Part shown: positions 52,648 through 60,612 of the stretch, piece after piece | Numbering within the stretch: position 1 is the stretch's first letter | Layout of the letters: every line of letters begins with the position of its first letter | Origin: ZLKRG08 sp964654815 | GTDB lineage: Bacteria > Actinomycetota > Actinomycetes > Nanopelagicales > Nanopelagicaceae | Length of the DNA stretch: 64,000 nt | Direction: 5' to 3' | Assembly (NCBI GenBank): GCA_964654815.1 | Contig: CAZZLH010000001.1 | Coordinates: 47,459 to 111,458, forward strand | The notes under the pieces: generated by a model | Database searches by the model: none | What the model saw: only the letters and a program-made list of their open reading frames with translations | Told to the model about the DNA's origin: nothing | Program-made: the position numbers and the translations under genes

Positions 52648-53229
52648 TTGGCAGAGGATTCAGCACGTTTCAAACGCCACGGTGAGAATGAATATCAAGG
52701 CAGATTCTCCGAATCTGAACGTGAAGTATTGATCAATCTGAGCGAACAGATCATCGAATTACTCGCGGAACGAGTCGACCATGGCCACGAAGATCCATTA
52801 GCCGCAATGGTAGGCATCACGGTTCATGACGCACCACCTGAGGATGAAGTACTGCTTCGACTACTGCCCAATGCATATGCAGATGAGCAAGCATCTTCAG
52901 AGTTTCGCAGGTATACCGAATCCACTTTGCGCGATAAAAAGCGGGCACACGCAATGGCGCTAAGAAGCAATCTAATTAATGCCGGAGATGCACCAATTGA
53001 TTTAGATCATGATGGTGCGATGGCTTGGCTAGGCGCTTTGAATGACATCAGATTAGCGCTTGGTGTCAGATTGAAAATTGAGGATAATGCTCAAGAACAT
53101 TTGGAATTACTGAAACCTGATGATCCATTGCGTGCGGTGTATGCGGTGTATACCTGGCTGGGTTGGTTGCAAGAGAGTTTGATTCAAGCATTGATGGATG
53201 ATGTGCCTGATGAAGCCAACAGCGATTAA
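52648..53229 (+). CDS. DUF2017 family protein
   Basis: 193 residues matching DUF2017, a cytoplasmic family of unknown function found next to clpS in Actinobacteria. Visible features: SESEREVLINLSEQIIELL, LLPNAYADEQASSEFRRYTE and HDGAMAWLGALNDIRLALG. The start is probably TTG one base after the clpS stop, with GGAAGAG upstream inside clpS; the only upstream ATG would overlap clpS by 44 bases. The genomic pairing suggests a part in ClpS-dependent proteolysis, which is unproven. Confidence 0.85.
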   Translation: MAEDSARFKRHGENEYQGRFSESEREVLINLSEQIIELLAERVDHGHEDPLAAMVGITVHDAPPEDEVLLRLLPNAYADEQASSEFRRYTESTLRDKKRAHAMALRSNLINAGDAPIDLDHDGAMAWLGALNDIRLALGVRLKIEDNAQEHLELLKPDDPLRAVYAVYTWLGWLQESLIQALMDDVPDEANSD

Positions 53230-53232
53230 ACT
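53227..53232 (+). promoter_or_regulatory. -10 box of prfB
   Basis: TAAACT ends 6 bases before the prfB ATG and overlaps the DUF2017 stop codon. Confidence 0.55.
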
Positions 53233-53238
53233 GACTTT

Positions 53239-54339
53239 ATGGCCGATCGTGATTTTTCAGGTGAGATTGCTGCGCTAACGCAGACCTTATCTGGCATTGA
53301 ACAGGTACTTGATCTGCCAAGACTAAAAGCCGATGCTGCGCGCCTAGAGATCGAAGCAGGCGCACCAGATTTATGGAACGACCCGGCAAATGCCCAGAAG
53401 GTGACATCTAAGTTAAGTCACACCCAGGCTCAAATTAATAAATTAGTGACATTGCGCCGTCGAATCGAAGATGTTCCGGTGCTTTTGGAGTTGGCCGATG
53501 AGGCCCAAGATAAGAGCGCATATGCAGATGCGGCCAAGGAGTTGGATGCAATAACCAAGACCTTAGGCGAGCTTGAGGTCCAAACTCTGCTCTCTGGCGA
53601 ATACGATGAACGAGATGCACTTATCACTATTCGCTCTGAAGCAGGCGGCGTAGAGGCATGCGATTGGGCGGAAATGATTAGCCGAATGTATTTACGTTAC
53701 TGCGAGCGCCATGGATACAAAGTGGATGTCTTAGATACCTCATATGGTGAAGAAGCAGGCATCAAATCAATGACTTTCCGAGTTAGCGCGCCCTATGCAT
53801 ATGGGACATTATCGGTCGAGCAGGGTACCCATAGATTGGTGCGAATCTCGCCCTTTGATTCCCAAAGTCGTAGGCATACCTCATTCTGCGGCGTAGAAGT
53901 TGTGCCGGTAGTTGATCAAAGTGATCATATTGAGATTGACGAGAAAGATATTCGCGTAGATGTTTATCGCTCCTCTGGCCCTGGCGGTCAAGGGGTTAAC
54001 ACCACTGATTCAGCAGTTCGAATCACGCATATGCCAAGTGGCATCGTGGTCTCTTGTCAGAACGAACGCTCTCAGATTCAGAATAAGGCAACCGCGCTCG
54101 CAGTATTGCAATCTAAATTACTTGAGCGACGTCGCCAGGAAGAGCAGGCAAAGATTGATGCGTTGAAAGGAAGCAACTCCGGTTCGTGGGGTAATCAAAT
54201 GCGTTCTTATGTGCTTCACCCATATCAAATGGTGAAAGATCTGCGCACAGACCACGAAACCGGAAACACTCAAGCAGTGCTTAATGGTGAAATCGATGAT
54301 TTCATCGAGTCGGGTATTCGCTGGCGTAGAACTGCGTAA
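53239..54339 (+). CDS. prfB: Peptide chain release factor 2
   Basis: RF2 ends translation at UGA and UAA. 366 residues with the codon-recognition SPF tripeptide (RISPFDSQSRRHTSF) and the catalytic GGQ (SGPGGQGVNTTDSAVR). It is read from one uninterrupted frame: the in-frame UGA and +1 frameshift that autoregulates prfB in E. coli and many bacteria is absent near codon 25. Placed before ftsE-ftsX as in other Actinobacteria. Confidence 0.96.
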   Translation: MADRDFSGEIAALTQTLSGIEQVLDLPRLKADAARLEIEAGAPDLWNDPANAQKVTSKLSHTQAQINKLVTLRRRIEDVPVLLELADEAQDKSAYADAAKELDAITKTLGELEVQTLLSGEYDERDALITIRSEAGGVEACDWAEMISRMYLRYCERHGYKVDVLDTSYGEEAGIKSMTFRVSAPYAYGTLSVEQGTHRLVRISPFDSQSRRHTSFCGVEVVPVVDQSDHIEIDEKDIRVDVYRSSGPGGQGVNTTDSAVRITHMPSGIVVSCQNERSQIQNKATALAVLQSKLLERRRQEEQAKIDALKGSNSGSWGNQMRSYVLHPYQMVKDLRTDHETGNTQAVLNGEIDDFIESGIRWRRTA

Positions 54340-54419
54340 CATCTCACATTCAAGCGTGGGGAATCGCTGGGAATTTCGGTGAAATCCATGAAATTAACGG
54401 AAGTGGGCAGTAAGTTGCC

Positions 54420-54425
54420 TAAACT
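54420..54425 (+). promoter_or_regulatory. -10 box of ftsE
   Basis: TAAACT ends 9 bases before the ftsE ATG, leaving a leader of about 2-3 bases. The 95-base spacer after prfB otherwise shows only a weak hairpin around GAATTTCGGTGAAATC. Confidence 0.45.
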
Positions 54426-54434
54426 TGCCTAGTT

Positions 54435-55124
54435 ATGATCCGATTCGAAAACGTCAGCAAGATTTACCCAGGCCAAGAGCGACCTGCGCTAGATAATGTA
54501 AATCTAGAGATCACCAAAGGTGAGTTCGTATTTCTAGTCGGACTCTCCGGATCTGGTAAGTCGACCTTTCTACGTTTGGTGCTACGTGAGGAGCGCCCCA
54601 CCACCGGAACTATCCATGTGGCCGGAAAAGATTTAAATACTCTGCCAAACCATAAGGTGCCAGAGTTACGTCGCCAGGTCGGAACCGTCTTTCAAGATTT
54701 CCGATTACTGCCAAATAAGACCATCACCGAGAATGTGGCCTTCGCGCTACATGTTTTGGGCCATTCGCAGAAAGAGATCAATCGCGAGGTTCCCGAGGTG
54801 CTGGAGTTAGTCGGCTTAGAGGATAAAGCAGATCGCAAACCATCAGAGATCTCAGGTGGCGAGCAGCAACGTGTTGCGATTGCTCGCGCATATGTTTCGC
54901 GTCCGCCGATTTTGATTGCAGATGAGCCAACTGGAAATTTGGACCCAGCTACCTCTATTGGAATCATGAAATTGCTGGATCGCATTAACCGAGAGGGGAC
55001 CACAGTTCTGATGGCCACCCACGATTCGGGGATTGTGGATCAGATGCGTAAGCGAGTCATCGAATTAGATAGTGGCCATGTAGTGCGTGATCAGGTACGT
55101 GGCGTTTATGGATATACGGGGTAG
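54435..55124 (+). CDS. ftsE: Cell division ATP-binding protein FtsE
   Basis: ABC ATPase of the FtsEX complex, which activates peptidoglycan hydrolases during division. 229 residues: Walker A GLSGSGKST, signature ISGGEQQRVAIARA, Walker B ILIADEPTGNLDP and the switch His in ATHDSG. The FtsE-typical FQDFRLLPNKT is present. Followed by ftsX after 4 bases. Confidence 0.96.
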   Translation: MIRFENVSKIYPGQERPALDNVNLEITKGEFVFLVGLSGSGKSTFLRLVLREERPTTGTIHVAGKDLNTLPNHKVPELRRQVGTVFQDFRLLPNKTITENVAFALHVLGHSQKEINREVPEVLELVGLEDKADRKPSEISGGEQQRVAIARAYVSRPPILIADEPTGNLDPATSIGIMKLLDRINREGTTVLMATHDSGIVDQMRKRVIELDSGHVVRDQVRGVYGYTG

Positions 55125-55128
55125 GTAG

Positions 55129-56031
55129 ATGCGCGCAAAATTCATCGCAAGCGAAGTTGGCATTGGCTTAAGACGAAATGCCACCATGACCTTTGCTGTC
55201 ATTGTAACGACTGCAATCTCACTCGGGCTTCTTGGTATTGGATTGCTATCAAATGCGCAAGTGCGTGCCATGAAAGATTACTGGTATGACAAGATCGAAG
55301 TTTCGGTATTTCTCTGCAGTGCGCTCTCAGAATCTCCAACTTGCGCCAATGGCGTTGTTACCGCTTCACAGAGATTATCTATTCAGCAAGATCTACAAGC
55401 TCTTCCGGTAGTAGATAAAGTCTTCTATGAGTCACAATCCGAAGCATTTAGCCGTTTCCAAGAGAGATTCAAAGGATCTGCCATCGCACAGAATGTGACT
55501 GCAGATCAATTACCTGAATCTTTCCGCGTTAAATTGAAGGATCCCACGCAATATGGCGTGGTGGTATCTGCCTTCACTGGAAGACCAGGCGTAGATGTGG
55601 TTCAAGATCAGAGAACTATTTTGGATCGTTTCTTTAAGTTACTGGGCGTATTAAGAGATGGCGCTTTGGCGATTGGATTGGCTTCAGTGCTTACTGCAGC
55701 GCTTTTAATTAGTAATACCTTGCGTATTGCAGCCTTTAACCGACGGCGCGAAACCAATGTAATGAAATTAGTTGGCGCTACCTCATGGTCAATTCAGTTA
55801 CCATTTTTATTGGAGGGTGTCTTCTCTGCATTTATCGGGTGGATTCTGGCCACCGGTCTACTTGCGGGCATCAAACAGGTGATTGATAGCAAGATCGCCC
55901 CGCTGCTTACCTTCACTAAATTCTTCGGTTGGAATCAGGTCTGGCTTGCCTCAGCTTGGTTACTTCTTACTGGTTTGGTGGTCTCAATAGTCGCTTCGAC
56001 ATTGACATTACGTAAGTATTTGAAGGTCTAA
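55129..56031 (+). CDS. ftsX: Cell division protein FtsX
   Basis: Membrane partner of FtsE, 300 residues, four helices (about 22-42, 180-200, 228-250, 270-295) with a large extracellular loop after the first. The loop carries a Cys pair (FLCSALSESPTCANG), as in mycobacterial and streptomycete FtsX, and the region that contacts wall hydrolases. ETNVMKLVGATSW is the cytoplasmic coupling motif. No hydrolase gene is adjacent; murI follows after 7 bases. Confidence 0.95.
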   Translation: MRAKFIASEVGIGLRRNATMTFAVIVTTAISLGLLGIGLLSNAQVRAMKDYWYDKIEVSVFLCSALSESPTCANGVVTASQRLSIQQDLQALPVVDKVFYESQSEAFSRFQERFKGSAIAQNVTADQLPESFRVKLKDPTQYGVVVSAFTGRPGVDVVQDQRTILDRFFKLLGVLRDGALAIGLASVLTAALLISNTLRIAAFNRRRETNVMKLVGATSWSIQLPFLLEGVFSAFIGWILATGLLAGIKQVIDSKIAPLLTFTKFFGWNQVWLASAWLLLTGLVVSIVASTLTLRKYLKV

Positions 56032-56038
56032 TACCCCT

Positions 56039-56839
56039 GTGAGCAATGCACCTATCGGAATCTTTGATTCTGGCGTTGGTGGTCTGACGGTTGCACGAGC
56101 GATCATCGATCAGCTGCCCAATGAGTCAATCATCTACATAGGTGATACCGCTCGTGGCCCTTATGGTCCACGAAAGTTGGCGGAAGTTCGTGATTTCTCG
56201 TTAGAGGTATTGGATTTCCTGGTCAACCGAGGGTGCAAAGCAATTGTCATTGCATGCAACACGGCTAGCTCTGCAATGTTACGTGATGCTAGAGAGCGTT
56301 ACACGATTCCTGTCATCGAGGTTATTCAACCGGCTGCACGAAGAGCGGTAGCGGCGACTCGGAGCGGAAAAATCGGTGTTATTGGCACTAAGGCAACCAT
56401 TGAGTCACAGTCATATATCGATGCGCTTGCCGCTGCACCTCAACTTAAGATAACCACAAAGGCCTGCCCGCAATTTACGGAATTTGTCGAACGCGGTGAG
56501 ACCAATGGCCCTGAGATCACAGCGATTGCTAGAGAATACTTAAAACCAATGATTGATGCACAAATTGATACCTTGGTCTTGGGTTGTACCCATTACCCGC
56601 TACTTACCGGCGTAATCTCTTATGTAATGGGTGAATCGGTCACCTTAGTTTCATCCGCCGAAGAGACTGCCAAAGATTTATATCGAGTATTGGTCGAGCA
56701 GAATTTGCTCCGCACTCCTTCTGCCACTCCACCCACCCATGAGTTTCTAGCAACCGGAGATTCGAAGCAATTTGAAGTTTTGGCCCGTCGCTTCTTGGGA
56801 CCAGAAGTAACCAAAGTTCAACACCAGGAGTTGTCATGA
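56039..56839 (+). CDS. murI: Glutamate racemase
   Basis: Makes D-glutamate for peptidoglycan. 266 residues; the two catalytic cysteines are in VIACNTASSAML and LGCTHYPLL, and the N-terminus IGIFDSGVGGLTVARAI is typical. The start is GTG, 7 bases after ftsX. Overlaps rph by 4 bases. The murI-rph-rdgB order is common in Actinobacteria. Confidence 0.96.
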   Translation: MSNAPIGIFDSGVGGLTVARAIIDQLPNESIIYIGDTARGPYGPRKLAEVRDFSLEVLDFLVNRGCKAIVIACNTASSAMLRDARERYTIPVIEVIQPAARRAVAATRSGKIGVIGTKATIESQSYIDALAAAPQLKITTKACPQFTEFVERGETNGPEITAIAREYLKPMIDAQIDTLVLGCTHYPLLTGVISYVMGESVTLVSSAEETAKDLYRVLVEQNLLRTPSATPPTHEFLATGDSKQFEVLARRFLGPEVTKVQHQELS

Positions 56840-57396
56840 GCAGAAATGATGGACGGTCCGAGAATCAACTACGACCAATTAAATTCACGCGCAATTGGTT
56901 AAATAATGCCGAGGGTTCGGTAATAGTTGAGTTTGGCGATACCCGAGTTCTATGTGTCGCTTCCTTTACGCCAGGAGTGCCGCGTTGGTTAAAAGATAGT
57001 GGCAAAGGCTGGGTGACTTCTGAATATGCCATGTTGCCTAGAGCCACNNNNNNNNNNNNNNNNNNNNNNNNNNNNNNNNNNNNNNNNNNNNNNNNNNNNN
57101 NNNNNNNNNNNNNNNNNNNNNNNNNNNNNNNNNNNNNNNNNNNNNNNTCGGTCGCAGCTGTGAGCGTGGGAATCATAGATAACACCGCAATCTTGGATCT
57201 CTGTTATGAAGAGGATGTGCGAGCCGAGACCGATATGAATGTAGTGATCTCAGGAGATGGCAGATTCATTGAGGTGCAGGGAACTGCCGAGGGCGAGCCA
57301 TTCGATCGCAATCTGCTTGATTCTTTATTAAATCTTGCGGTCGCAGGCTGCGCTGAGCTATCGCAGTTACAAAAAGCTGCGCTTGCAACTAAATAA
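56836..57396 (+). CDS. rph: RNase PH, middle lost in an assembly gap
   Basis: Phosphorolytic 3'-5' exonuclease that trims tRNA precursors. The first 70 residues (RPIKFTRNWLNNAEGSVIVE, then TSEYAMLPRAT) and the last 82 (SVGIIDNTAILDLCYEED and EVQGTAEGEPFDRNLLDSLL) are present. RNase PH usually has about 240 residues, so some 85-90 residues (about 260 bases) must fall in the 100-N run; the gap is longer than drawn. No sign of a frameshift. Confidence 0.94.
   Translation: MSRNDGRSENQLRPIKFTRNWLNNAEGSVIVEFGDTRVLCVASFTPGVPRWLKDSGKGWVTSEYAMLPRAXXXXXXXXXXXXXXXXXXXXXXXXXXXXXXXXXXSVAAVSVGIIDNTAILDLCYEEDVRAETDMNVVISGDGRFIEVQGTAEGEPFDRNLLDSLLNLAVAGCAELSQLQKAALATK
57048..57147. other. Assembly gap (100 N) inside rph
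   Basis: Placeholder gap. The length of RNase PH implies that about 260 bases are missing here. Confidence 0.95.
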
Positions 57397-57419
57397 GAAT
57401 CGATCAATTTCCGATAAAG

Positions 57420-58007
57420 ATGAAGTTGGTATTGGCCACAAAGAACTCTGGCAAAGTGGTGGAGTTTCGTCGAATTTTGGCAGAGTTCGGTGGCAATGAT
57501 CTAGAAGTAGTTGGCCTTGATAGTTATCCCGAGATCGGCGACATAGCAGAGACTGGTGTGACTTTTGAGGAGAATGCATTACTTAAAGCGCGCACCATCT
57601 GTAAATTAACTAATTTGCCAGCGCTGGCCGATGACAGTGGAATCTGTGTCGCAGCTTTAAATGGTGCGCCAGGTTTGTATTCCGCGCGCTATTCGGGCGC
57701 GGGAGATGAGGCAAATAATCAGAAATTATTGGCAGAGTTAAAAGATGTACCTGATAATCAACGAAGCGCCTATTTTATTTGTGTCGCAGCCTACGTTCGT
57801 CCAGATGGCTTTGAGCAGATCGCAGAGGGGCGTTTTTACGGAAAGATATTGCATGAGGTGAGAGGTACGGGGGGATTTGGATATGACCCGCTATTTCAGC
57901 CTGAGGGATTTGATTGCTCCTCTGCAGAGCTTTCAGCGCAAGAAAAGGATGCAATAAGCCACCGCGGCAAAGCGATGCGGGCCATTGCGCCATTGATTAT
58001 CGGGTAA
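57420..58007 (+). CDS. rdgB: XTP/dITP diphosphatase (RdgB/HAM1)
   Basis: House-cleaning pyrophosphatase that removes dITP, ITP and XTP. 195 residues with LATKNSGKVVEFRRIL at the N-terminus, ADDSGICVAALNGAPGLYSARY, GTGGFGYDPLF and ISHRGKAMRAI. Follows rph by 23 bases in the same operon. Confidence 0.96.
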   Translation: MKLVLATKNSGKVVEFRRILAEFGGNDLEVVGLDSYPEIGDIAETGVTFEENALLKARTICKLTNLPALADDSGICVAALNGAPGLYSARYSGAGDEANNQKLLAELKDVPDNQRSAYFICVAAYVRPDGFEQIAEGRFYGKILHEVRGTGGFGYDPLFQPEGFDCSSAELSAQEKDAISHRGKAMRAIAPLIIG

Positions 58008-58061
58008 AATTTCGCATTAGAAATAGATTGATTTCAATTTATTTAAGACAGGAGTACAGAA

Positions 58062-58841
58062 GTGGCCACAAAGAAGGCAGCAAAAAAAGCGCCAGCAAAG
58101 AAGAAGAGCGCTGCAAAGGCGACGAAAAAATCAGTGAAGAAGGCGCCAGCAAAGCGCGTGGTGAAGAAGGCCGTTAAGAAGAGCGCCAAGAAAACCACCA
58201 AGAAGGCCGCGAAGAAGGTTGCTAAAAAGTCTGCTGCCACCAGAATCGTAGTTCCACCAGTTCCTGTCGGATCAGCCAGATCAAGAACAATTGATGCAAA
58301 GCCAGTTGCAAGCGCCCAAGTCGCGGCCGCACCTGCACCTGCCGTAACTGAATCTAAGAAATCAGGCGGCTCAAATCGGGTAGTTGTCGCCGTAGTAATC
58401 GGACTACTTGCACTTGGTGCAATTGTTTTGGCAAACACATCAAGCACCTCTACTACAACTTCTTCAAGTAACACCGAAACGGCGATGCCAACTGAGAGCG
58501 CAGCGCCCTCTGCATCAGCTTCACCAACTAAGAGTGAATCAATGTCCGCAACCGGTATGACTGCTGCGCCACTTGGAATTGTCGCTCAGTACACCGCTAC
58601 CGGTGCAACCATTTTCTGGAATGCGACAACCGCGGCTGATGGCCTTAAGGGTTATTCAGTCGAGTTCCGCTCTAATGGCGGCATGTGGAATGAAGTCGCC
58701 ATGGTGGGTACAGATGTAACTAAGTACGACATCACTAAGACTGATACCGCAGGATGGACCTCATTTAAGATCTCAGCGGTCTACAACGATGGTCAAAAGG
58801 CAGAGGGCAAAGTCTTCGGTCTACCAGGACAATACAAGTAA
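58062..58841 (+). CDS. Histone-H1-like lysine-rich membrane protein with external Fn3 domain
   Basis: 259 residues, GTG start with GGAG upstream. Residues 1-60 are almost only Lys, Ala, Ser, Thr, Pro and Val in KKAAKKAP-type repeats, like bacterial histone-H1-like tails. After a Pro/Ala linker a single helix (about 107-124, VVVAVVIGLLALGAIVLA) crosses the membrane. A Ser/Thr-rich linker (125-165) and a fibronectin-III-like domain (about 168-247; TATGATIFWN, GYSVEFRSNGG, TSFKISAVYNDGQ) follow. By the positive-inside rule the Lys tail is cytoplasmic. No named family recognised; the layout suggests a link between nucleoid or another anionic partner and the cell surface. Confidence 0.8.
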   Translation: MATKKAAKKAPAKKKSAAKATKKSVKKAPAKRVVKKAVKKSAKKTTKKAAKKVAKKSAATRIVVPPVPVGSARSRTIDAKPVASAQVAAAPAPAVTESKKSGGSNRVVVAVVIGLLALGAIVLANTSSTSTTTSSSNTETAMPTESAAPSASASPTKSESMSATGMTAAPLGIVAQYTATGATIFWNATTAADGLKGYSVEFRSNGGMWNEVAMVGTDVTKYDITKTDTAGWTSFKISAVYNDGQKAEGKVFGLPGQYK

Positions 58842-58875
58842 TCAATCAAGCTAAATATTATTGGTTATAAATTCG

Positions 58876-60609
58876 CTATAAATAGGTAGCTATCGCCTCA
58901 ACATAGGCGCTGATGCCTGCAGGAATCAGATGGACACCATCCGGAGCGAAATATTCCGGATGGTTCTCTGATTTTTTGGCCCAATCGACCACTCGCACAT
59001 TCGGATAATTTAAAGCGCTCTGGCTAATAAGCTGATTGTTGTAGTCACGCCACTCTCTAGGAACCGCCGTATTAACCACGATAACAAGTGGCTGCGTATT
59101 CAACTCATCTAAAATCCCAATTACCTGCGCTGAAGTCAATCGATTGTTGTTGCCAAGATTAAGGATGGTGACACTATCTGGCATCTTTATTTTGTCTTTT
59201 TTGATAGTTGATAATAGCTCCGGTGCTTGCCTACCTACTCGGGCATTAATCAGCCCAATATGTTCCCTGGCTTCTAGTTGATTTCTGATACCTAGAATTA
59301 CTGAATCGCCAACCACCCATAATCCAGGGATTTTGCTGACTGTCTCGACCTGATTTTGCTTGAACATTTCTTTGACTACTTTTTGGTTCTGCTCGGAAAT
59401 CGCAATGGCGTTGTTACTAATCGCGGCAATACTGCCAAATAGTGCAAGGGTTATAACTAGTGCAGTCGCTTTCTGTCGGCGCTGAACCTGGATAGTGCGA
59501 TATTTCATGCCACGGAACCAGTTGGAGATAACTCCATTTCGCACCGGTATCTCAATCCATCTCTGGGAGATATCGGCAAGAGCAAAGACCACCAAGATTC
59601 TAAATACATATAACGCCCATGGAGAACCTGTGAGATCTTGTGCCGGACGAGTTACTTGGAAGACAATCCAATGCCATAAGTAGATGGCATAAGAGCGCTC
59701 TCCAATCCAGACCATAAATGGATGTTGAAGTATCGGTGCAAAACGTGATGCCGGATGAACTACGGATAAGATTATTGCGCTGCCAAATATGCCAACTAAC
59801 GGAAAAGCTATTCGATATGCGGTCGGATCAGTCTCTTGGATAAATAGAAAAGCGGCCAAAACACCAATCAATCCAAAAACACCGATGAAATCGATGAAGT
59901 CTTGGGCGCGCTTTTCGATATTCTCTCGGAGATTTTGTGGCGCCCAACTAACCGCCAATGCTGAGCCAAGAAACAATCCAATCGAATGAGTATCGGTGCC
60001 AAAGTAGACATGGCTGATATTGGCGGTCATATCAGCCCTTACGGAGGCGAGAAAGAGCGCTATTCCGGAGAATGTGGCAATTGCCAAGGCTGCGGTGGGA
60101 ATTACCTTCTTACCGAAGAACTTCAAAACAAATAAGAGAATCAGGGGCCAGAAGAGGTAGTACTGCGCCTCCACGCCTAAAGACCAGGTGTGTTGCAGAA
60201 GTGGTGGCCTACCAAAACTCTCAAAATAATCCTGCTGTTTGAAAACCAGCCACCAATTCATTAATCCAGTCAGCGCAAATGGTGCATCGGTTAGAAAGCG
60301 CTTCATGGAGTCGGGCGCCCATACTCCAATAAAGATTGCGGTGATGATTAGCATGAAAATCAGGGGTGGTAGTAAGCGTCTGATTCGCCCGGCATAAAAA
60401 CCACGCAGGTCTAAACCACCAGATCTTTGAATCGAATCTAGCAACAACCTTGTGATTACGTAGCCGGAAATGACAAAGAAGAGATCAACCCCGAGGAACC
60501 CACCCGGTATCCATTTGAATCCGAGGTGATAAAGCATTACTGCGATTACTGCGATGGCCCGTAGTCCATCAATTGCGGGGATGTAACGAATCCCTTTCGG
60601 GTTAATCAT
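58876..60609 (-). CDS. OafA/YrhL-type membrane acyltransferase with SGNH domain
   Basis: 577 residues. Residues 1-390 form an acyltransferase-3 domain with about ten or eleven helices (YIPAIDGLRAIAVIAVMLYH with the motif region, FFVISGYVITRLLL, WSLGVEAQYYLFWPLILL). The last 165 residues are an external SGNH hydrolase-like domain with GDSV, the LNLGNNN Asn block and DGVHLIPAG (Asp-x-x-His). Such proteins O-acylate surface polysaccharide or peptidoglycan, the SGNH part completing transfer outside. Begins 3 bases after the DivIVA-like gene, so probably one operon. Confidence 0.9.
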   Translation of the reverse strand: MINPKGIRYIPAIDGLRAIAVIAVMLYHLGFKWIPGGFLGVDLFFVISGYVITRLLLDSIQRSGGLDLRGFYAGRIRRLLPPLIFMLIITAIFIGVWAPDSMKRFLTDAPFALTGLMNWWLVFKQQDYFESFGRPPLLQHTWSLGVEAQYYLFWPLILLFVLKFFGKKVIPTAALAIATFSGIALFLASVRADMTANISHVYFGTDTHSIGLFLGSALAVSWAPQNLRENIEKRAQDFIDFIGVFGLIGVLAAFLFIQETDPTAYRIAFPLVGIFGSAIILSVVHPASRFAPILQHPFMVWIGERSYAIYLWHWIVFQVTRPAQDLTGSPWALYVFRILVVFALADISQRWIEIPVRNGVISNWFRGMKYRTIQVQRRQKATALVITLALFGSIAAISNNAIAISEQNQKVVKEMFKQNQVETVSKIPGLWVVGDSVILGIRNQLEAREHIGLINARVGRQAPELLSTIKKDKIKMPDSVTILNLGNNNRLTSAQVIGILDELNTQPLVIVVNTAVPREWRDYNNQLISQSALNYPNVRVVDWAKKSENHPEYFAPDGVHLIPAGISAYVEAIATYL

Positions 60610-60612
60610 TAC

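Noticed and set aside
53239..53400. Programmed +1 frameshift in prfB
   Set aside because: The frame is open from ATG through the full RF2 sequence with no internal TGA near codon 25.
58043..58474. 143-codon hydrophobic open frame antisense to the lysine-rich gene
   Set aside because: Its runs of Phe, Leu and Ala are just the reverse reading of AAG/AAA-GCN repeats; the forward frame has a ribosome site and coherent domains.
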